Position numbers and translations under genes: made by a program. The notes beneath the pieces are model-generated. The model was given only the letters and a program-made list of their open reading frames with translations. It was not told where the DNA came from and did no database searches. DNA of 64,000 nucleotides from positions 277,595,416 to 277,659,415 of the forward strand of contig NC_066583.1 of the NCBI RefSeq assembly GCF_024323335.1, given 5' to 3'. Of the stretch, positions 57,993-64,000 are shown one piece after another. The first letter of the stretch is position 1. Each line of letters begins with the position of its first letter. Source of the DNA: Lathyrus oleraceus. Lineage: Eukaryota; Streptophyta; Magnoliopsida; Fabales; Fabaceae.

Positions 57993-60900
57993 TGTAGCGG
58001 GGTATTCGTTATCTTTAGGTTTATTGACAAAACCAAAAGTAAGCATACAATTCGAGTCGCCACCGCACTTTTATTTGTCCAAAGGAAAGGCTAAAAAGAG
58101 AACAAAAGCCAAGTAAGAAGTTTTATCAAATAAAAAACTAATAAAAATGCAGAGATCTGGGTAAGGGGGTTGGTTATGAAATGGGAAGGTTTTACGCACC
58201 CAAGACATCCGTAGTACTCAAAGGGAACCTCTTTTTGCAAACATGTGTTATAAGTTGGTATTTGTGAAAATATGTGCGAAAGATTAGAGGGATGAGAAGA
58301 GAATAGATTATATTTACAAATTTGTTGTTTGAATGGATGAACCCATTGCCTATGTACCATCACAAAGGAGGATCAAAACCTCGTAGTTCGGGGTAAAAAT
58401 CATAAAGATTGGTGAAATGATTTGATCAAAAGCCTTAAGGTCTTTTGTTATCAAAGGGAGAAAACTCAACCTAAACCAACAATCCACCATGTGAGGAAGG
58501 CTTCAACATACTAGTGAGGGGTTAACCCTATAATAAGCATGGAAGACTTATAATCCAATCACTAAGGATGAGGTGAGATTTACATCAACCACTATGATAA
58601 CTCAAACCTATGACTAATGTTTTTGAAAAGGTTTTAATAAGGTGGTTATTGGAACCACAAAACAACTTGAAATGAGTTATATTTACAAGTTAGATGTGTT
58701 TACAAAATGAAGTCAAAGTTGGATTAAGATTCATTTACAATGAGTATTAATGAAAAGATTTTGAAAAGTCAAAGGCATAAGGCCCAGGTTTCTAGTTTGA
58801 AAACAATGTCAAAGTTTTGAAAATGATTTTGGCTTTGGGTTAGAGTGGAGAGAAGAAGAGAAGGGCTAGTCCTAAAGCATACAAAGATAAGAGATAAATG
58901 ATAAAACCCTCGGAGTCCCTATCACACAAGAGAAAACATCAAAAAGTTCACAACACAATAAGAGGAATGGACAAAGAATAAGTTTTAGATGAGAAGTCCT
59001 TTAAAGTAAACTTTGAAATTTAGCATTCTAAAGGCATGAGGCCTAGTTGCTCTTCAACAAGTTTAGCATTCTAAAGGCATGAGGCCTAGTTGCTCTTGAA
59101 CTCCTTTAAGCATATGTAAATCCTAATTCTAAGTCCTTTCTCCTTTTTGCATTGGGTTCACACAAAACAAAAGCAAAACCAACACAAGACAACAATATAT
59201 TTATATACAATAATGAGCTCAAATGAGCAAAAGGAAAATGACATAAACATAAAATACGTGCTCAAGTGAGCAAAATGAAAAGCAATATGAATAAATGAGC
59301 AAGAAAGTAAATTGCATTAAAGTAAATTGCAAGAAATTAAATGCTCAAATTAAAAGTTAGTAATTAGTGGAGTTATGTTAGTTTGTCATAAGACAATTTA
59401 GCGCTATGTTAAGCAATCGTAGATGGACTAATATAGTAGTCACACCTATCTGAGGCCGATCAATAAAACTATAGGCAAATAAACACAAGTTAGATATTAT
59501 GACTAGTAAGCCAAGCTCCTAAAACTTGCCATGCCAAAAGAAAAGAGAAAGGCCTTGTATGGACTTTAGGTTTTTTGCTTGACCAAGAAGCAACCTATCT
59601 TGGACACAAAGAAACTCACTTGATCTTAGATCAAGTTAAGTTTGATTTGAATCAAAGAAGGTTAAACCTCTCATATGTCAAGACCAACCATAAGACATTA
59701 ACTCATTGGCCAAAATAAAAAGAAAATGAGATGAAGATGAAATGGATTGAAAGATAAATCAAGTATCAAACAAAATTGATCAAATGTGAACCAAGTCATC
59801 ATTAACCAATGCTAAACAGAAGAGAAATGAAGGTTACAAGTCAACAAGTCAAACATATATTTTTGGTATTTTTTTGAATTAAAATAAAATGCAAAATAAA
59901 ATATACAAAATATGGTCAAACCTCAAATTCAATTCAAATCAACTTCAACAAGTCCAATTAAATTCTGATAGGTCTAACATGGTCGAACAAGCTTTGACAA
60001 ATTTTCTCAATAATTTTTGAAATCATAAACTATTTAAAAAAATTAAAAAAAATAAAAAATAACACAATATGAACTAAAATCTCAAATAAATCTCAAATCA
60101 ATTAAGAAATTTATGAGACTATTTTTCATTGATTTATCATGATGCATATGTGTTAGGAAAATATTTTTGGATTTTTCAAATATCAAAAAGTATTTTAAAA
60201 TGAATTAAAACTATTAAAAACCAAATAATTCACAAAAAATATTAAATGAAGTCACAAAAGTAATTAAAAATCAAAATATGAAACTAGTTTTTAAAAAAAT
60301 TTTTTTGGCATTGGTCTCATATTTTTGTGACTTCAAATAAAATATTTATGAATTTTTGGAAATAAAAGAAATTAAAATGGAATTAAAAGAAAATAAGAAA
60401 ATAGCAAAAATGCGCAGCCACATAATCATTTCATTAATTGACGTGGCAATGATCCTAGGGCTCAGAGGCGCGGTCACATGATACACCTTGGTCAAACGCA
60501 TTACACTTTGATTTAAAATAGGTCAATACAATGAAAGGCCAAGATTATAACATTTCATCATGATCCAATGGACCTGAAGGCTTCCACGTGGGGATGATGG
60601 TGGAAACCACCATCTTCTCCGGCGATCTAACCAGATCCGGCCACCACGCGCAGGAAATCAAACCTCAATAAAAATGAAAAAAGAAGGTATCAAAATGAAG
60701 TTGAGCTGATGTACATCACCCCTGTAACCATGGATTCTCCTCAAAGTTCCTATTTAGAGAGAAACATGAGCTTGAAGATCATGGCACATGAACTGAAATG
60801 GCACGATTTGCACAATTAAGACCATGAATGGCCTGCCTCATGCATGAGGACTTCAGAAAATAGCACAAACCAAAGAGATTCACATTATATAGCAAGATCT

Positions 60901-62653
60901 AGATCAAGAAAGTTTGGTGTTATACCTCTGAAATAGAACTTCAAACATCACAAATTGTCCAAGCTCTTGATCCAATTTTGCTCTGGAAGTGTGATGATGA
61001 TGCAAGGTTAAGGAATTGAGCGTTGAAGATCAACTAATGATGTTGAAATTCAAGCTTGAAAATGAAATAGAAAACTGAAAATTCCTTTAGTGAGGGTTTG
61101 ATTTTCAATTCAGCAGCACTTCAGATGTCCTTGTGGTTACCATTTGAATGAGAATGAGCTTCTATTTATAGCTGAAATGTGATGCAAGGCAATGCTTGGC
61201 TCGTGTGCATGAAACTTGAATTCCTCTTGCATGGGCCTGTACAGGTGCATGTGAGGCCCAAGAATGAATGAAAATCCATGTTGAGATCAAGTAGAAGTGA
61301 ATTGGACGTGCACAAGGGGCTGCACAACCTTGCATACCAAGTTACAAAGTGAAATGCCAAAATGAACATAAACATAAAGCTCTTCGAAACTCACTCATGG
61401 AAAGTCCAAAAAATTAATGTGAGTAATGGTTGGAAATCCCTTGAAATGAGGAACAAAATTCATGTTGGTTAAAAATTCATTTGGCAATTGGAAATTTATG
61501 AAAACTGGCTGTGAAGTTTTGGGTACAAAACATGTCTAGGTTCCCTTTGAATTTTTTTACCAAAAACAAGCATCTTCAAGCCTTTCTGTTTCAATGATGC
61601 AAGCCTCAAGTGGAAAAACCTCCAACAAAAAAGTTGTATATCTTTTCAATATGATCAATTTAGACTTAAATTTTGCATCATTTGTAATTTTCATGAGAAA
61701 GTTATGGGCACTTGAAGTTGGGCATTTTTCAAATTCAATGACTTAGGTCCAAAGTGACCTATAATGTTTTGTATTATCACATGTGTTTCGTTTAGGATTA
61801 TGAAATTTTGTCCAACATAACATTTTAATTAGACATATCAAGCTTTCCAATGAATTTGGTCTCACCTAGAAATCATAAAAATTGAGGAAGTTAGGTCCTT
61901 GGGAAGTTGACCAAAAATTAGGGTTTCAATCAAAATGACCTAACACGTTTTGAAATGAATGATGACCTTCCAAGTTTCAAATAGATTTTTGATGAACATG
62001 AAAGTTGTGTATATGGTTATTAAGAACAATTTTTCTCTTGGGGTCATCTTCATTTGACAAACACATCAAAAGTTGTATCTCAGTGATCTTAAGTTTAGTC
62101 AAATGAATGAATGATTGAGGAACCTCACATAGGATAACATATGCATAAAATAATGAATGAAAGAACTTCCCTTGATTCAATTTTATCATAGGTTGAGGTT
62201 GCTTCATGGGAAAGGCATAGTCAAAGCACAGTTGAATTAGGGGTTCCTTGGGAAACAATCCTCAAGCCCTTTGGGTTATCTTGATCAAATTGGCAACTTG
62301 AGACACTTGGGAGACATATATGATGATTAGGAACTTTGTGGACCATTGACATGCTTGTTCTCATCTTCATCTAGCCACTTCATTGAGCTTAGGATTCTCC
62401 TAGGAGCAAGGGAGCACATGATCACTTGAGCTTCAAAACAAAAGAGTTAGTGACATATTTTTGTGCTTTTGGTTGGTTAAACAAGTAAGAAAAGCAATAA
62501 TATACAATAGAAACATGCTTGGTGGTCTCAAAACACTCACACAAGTCCCACACCTAGGGTTAGGGAGCCACACATGCTATGATCCTTGAGGCAATGCATT
62601 GAGAAATGATATGATGCCATGAGGGATCTTAGGGTCAAAATTAGGGTGTTACA
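57993..62653 (-). repeat. Element D: 3' LTR (4,661 bp)
   Basis: Minus-strand start TGTAACACCCTAATTTTGAC at 62653 and end CCGCTACA at 57993. Contains TATAAATAGA at 61161-61170, AATAAA at 58070-58075 and the primer-site echo at 58054-58062. A short direct repeat of about 52 bp lies near 59013-59096 (AGCATTCTAAAGGCATGAGG twice). No gene seen. Confidence 0.88.
61161..61170 (-). promoter_or_regulatory. TATA box of element D LTR
   Basis: Minus strand TATAAATAGA, about 1,483 bp from the LTR start, matching A and B in offset. Confidence 0.65.
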
Positions 62654-62754
62654 GATGCCCCTATTTAAGTTCATTCTAACCGGAGATATGAATGTTAAAA
62701 TCTTCGTCTCGACGAGGTAGAATGGGCTTAAATAATAACAAAGAGACGAATTTT

Positions 62755-62769
62755 GGTCCCTAAGAGACC
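62755..62769 (-). other. Conserved subterminal hairpin (D)
   Basis: Minus strand GGTCTC-TTA-GGGACC, as in B and C. Confidence 0.6.
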
Positions 62770-63127
62770 TCATGATGCAAATGTATGCATGCAAAATAAA
62801 ATCTTCATGGTGAATAATTGCCACGAAGAAAAAGAAATCAGGAGAAACTGAAAATCCATAGGAGTAACACACTCACTAGGGAGACAGAGACTCTAGGGGA
62901 GAGATAGGGTAAAAATGCGTGAGCAGGTCACGACTAGAAAACTTGCTGGGAGACACGAAGGGATTCCTCGAAAATAAATCGATGGAAAGACTCGAGCTGA
63001 CGCAAAGATGCATGTATTGGGGAATATGCCAATACAGCAAAACTATCCACAAAGGATACTTCGGATAAAAATCCGGACTCATACGGGGATGTCCACAAAG
63101 GACTTAGTTGAGGAAGAAACAACGAGA

Positions 63128-63149
63128 TATTATCGGTTACTAGGTAATA
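63128..63149 (-). other. Constant-loop hairpin (D), stem TATTATC/GGTAATA
   Basis: Plus-strand TATTATC, loop GGTTACTA, GGTAATA: seven pairs, one wobble. Confidence 0.6.
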
Positions 63150-63176
63150 AACTCAAAGAGAGACACGTTATCAAAA

Positions 63177-63192
63177 CACCGGTTACTGGGTG
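63177..63192 (-). other. Constant-loop hairpin (D), stem CACC/GGTG
   Basis: Plus-strand CACC, loop GGTTACTG, GGTG. Confidence 0.5.
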
Positions 63193-63364
63193 AGAGAACA
63201 ACATGCTCGAGGAGAAAGAATATCTAAGACCGGTATAAGGGTGAGAGATATCAATCATCCGAAACATATGAGGAGGACCTAAAAGGCACATCTCAACTCA
63301 GGAAGAATCTGACTCCACAGGGGACAAAAGTCATAATAGGGAGCAGAAGGGAGGAACACTAGGG

Positions 63365-63382
63365 ATGCCGGTTACTGGGCAT
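63365..63382 (-). other. Constant-loop hairpin (D), stem ATGCC/GGCAT
   Basis: Plus-strand ATGCC, loop GGTTACTG, GGCAT. Positional homologue of B 18610-18627 (ATACC/GGTAT), with a compensated pair. Confidence 0.7.
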
Positions 63383-63558
63383 ATAATAGGTGACCTACCA
63401 GACGTGAATTGAGAACAAATCCAAGACGCTCATCATCCGAAAGGAGGGCTGAAAAATCAAACTCAACTTACAGGATGGATATTCGATTCCACGAGGAAAT
63501 ACGAATCTTACTTAACTAGGGAAGTAAAAGACTTCGACTGAAGAGCGCATGAGATATA

Positions 63559-63586
63559 TTATTTATTACCGTCAGAACATAGATAA
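63559..63586 (-). other. 14-nt-loop hairpin (D), stem TTATTTA/TAGATAA
   Basis: Plus-strand TTATTTA, loop TTACCGTCAGAACA, TAGATAA: seven pairs with one wobble. Homologous to B 18804-18880. Confidence 0.62.
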
Positions 63587-63665
63587 CATACTCGCATGGA
63601 AGATTATCCAAATCCGGTTATTGGGTTAATAAAGGATAAGTCAACCGAAAAGAAAGGACATCGGG

Positions 63666-63683
63666 ATACCGGTTACTGGGTAT
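63666..63683 (-). other. Constant-loop hairpin (D), stem ATACC/GGTAT
   Basis: Plus-strand ATACC, loop GGTTACTG, GGTAT. Confidence 0.6.
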
Positions 63684-63752
63684 AAAATGATGACCAATCA
63701 GAAGGAGAAACGATCGTTACCAAACAAGGGTAAATGAAAGATGACTCGGCGA

Positions 63753-63782
63753 GGATGAATTGCTTGATAAAAGCAATTATCC
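63753..63782 (-). other. Bulged hairpin (D), AATTGC/GCAATT
   Basis: Plus-strand GGAT, bulged G, AATTGC, loop TTGATAAAA, GCAATT, ATCC: ten pairs. Stem as in B 19043-19070 and 19156-19186, with a different loop. Confidence 0.6.
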
Positions 63783-63791
63783 AAGAGATAT

Positions 63792-63811
63792 ATCACCGGT
63801 TAATGGGTGGT
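63792..63811 (-). other. Constant-loop hairpin (D), stem ATCACC/GGTGGT
   Basis: Plus-strand ATCACC, loop GGTTAATG, GGTGGT: six pairs, one wobble. Confidence 0.6.
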
Positions 63812-63880
63812 ATACTCAAAAAACGAAGGAATATCAATACCGAGTACTGGGTAAAGATAACCAACAAAGAGGGGATTACA

Positions 63881-63900
63881 TCTACTGGTTACTGGGTAGA
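63881..63900 (-). other. Constant-loop hairpin (D), stem TCTAC/GTAGA
   Basis: Plus-strand TCTACT, loop GGTTACTG, GGTAGA: five Watson-Crick pairs plus one wobble. Confidence 0.62.
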
Positions 63901-64000
63901 AAACCACAGAAATAGGACTTACAATTACCGGTTACTGGGTAGAAGGCCACGAAGTTCGTTGGGGAAAAGGCTGAACAATTACTGGTTACTGAGCAATTGA

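Larger units (their letters stand above)
57993..64000 (-). mobile_element. Element D: Ogre-like retrotransposon, 3' end only
   Basis: Minus-strand element inserted in C's pol. Visible parts: 3' LTR (57993-62653) and the start of its 3' region (62654-64000); coding parts lie beyond the window. The five bases before it (CCGCC, 57988-57992) should be its target duplication, but the partner is not visible. The 3' region is closer to B's than to A's or C's. Confidence 0.88.
62654..64000 (-). other. Element D: 3' region (continues outside)
   Basis: Starts with AAATAGGGGCATC on the minus strand (polypurine tract), the conserved block with hairpin 62755-62769, then repeated hairpins homologous to those of B at 18500-19500. 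The short open frames in it are not conserved in B. Confidence 0.8.

Overview
The window is plant nuclear DNA made entirely of long Ty3/gypsy retrotransposons nested in each other. I see no host gene, tRNA, rRNA or CRISPR array. Four copies, called A to D here, share one plan: very long LTRs opening TGTAAGACCCC (TGTAAGACCCT or a close variant in some) and closing CCGCTACA, an 18-nt primer site TGGCGACTCTGCTGGGGA, an extra ORF1 before gag, gag-protease and pol separated by a short stop-filled intron, a second (archaeal-type) RNase H in pol, and a 3 to 4 kb repeat-rich region between pol and the 3' LTR. That is the hallmark of the Tat/Ogre lineage. Ogre elements this abundant point to a large-genome legume, most likely tribe Fabeae (Pisum, Vicia, Lathyrus, Lens); the species call is inference.

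Layout. C (minus strand, oldest host copy): LTR 1-4554 (cut by the window edge), 3' region 4555-5908 continuing at 56406-57905, and the last codons of pol at 57906-57992. A (plus strand) sits in C's 3' region at 5909-56400, flanked by the 5-bp duplication CTAGG. A has a 5' LTR (5909-10405 plus 39338-39550), decayed ORF1, gag-pro and pol (40422-49169), a 3' region and a 3' LTR that has lost its first ~325 bp (52041-56400). B (minus strand, youngest) sits inside A's 5' LTR at 10406-39332, again flanked by CTAGG. It is 28,927 bp long, with two almost identical 7.6-kb LTRs, open ORF1 and gag-pro, and pol broken by one apparent single-base deletion. D (minus strand) truncates C's pol at 57993; its 3' LTR runs to 62653 and its 3' region continues past the window end.

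How the parts work together: the LTR supplies promoter (TATA about 1.5 kb from the LTR start in all four copies) and poly(A) signal (AATAAA about 80-95 bp before the LTR end). ORF1 is of unknown function and resembles plant mobile-domain proteins. Gag forms the particle, protease cuts the polyprotein, RT and the two RNases H copy the RNA, and integrase inserts the DNA. Removing the 255-278 nt intron joins gag-pro to pol in frame in both A and B.

The most unusual signal is in the noncoding 3' regions. Just after the pol stop, A, B and C carry three tandem two-part hairpins with compensatory stem changes. Further downstream all four copies carry many small hairpins with a nearly constant loop (CAGTAACC in the element's sense strand) and changing but still paired stems. 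These look like a structured RNA (or dyad-symmetric DNA) array, and I know of no named function for it.
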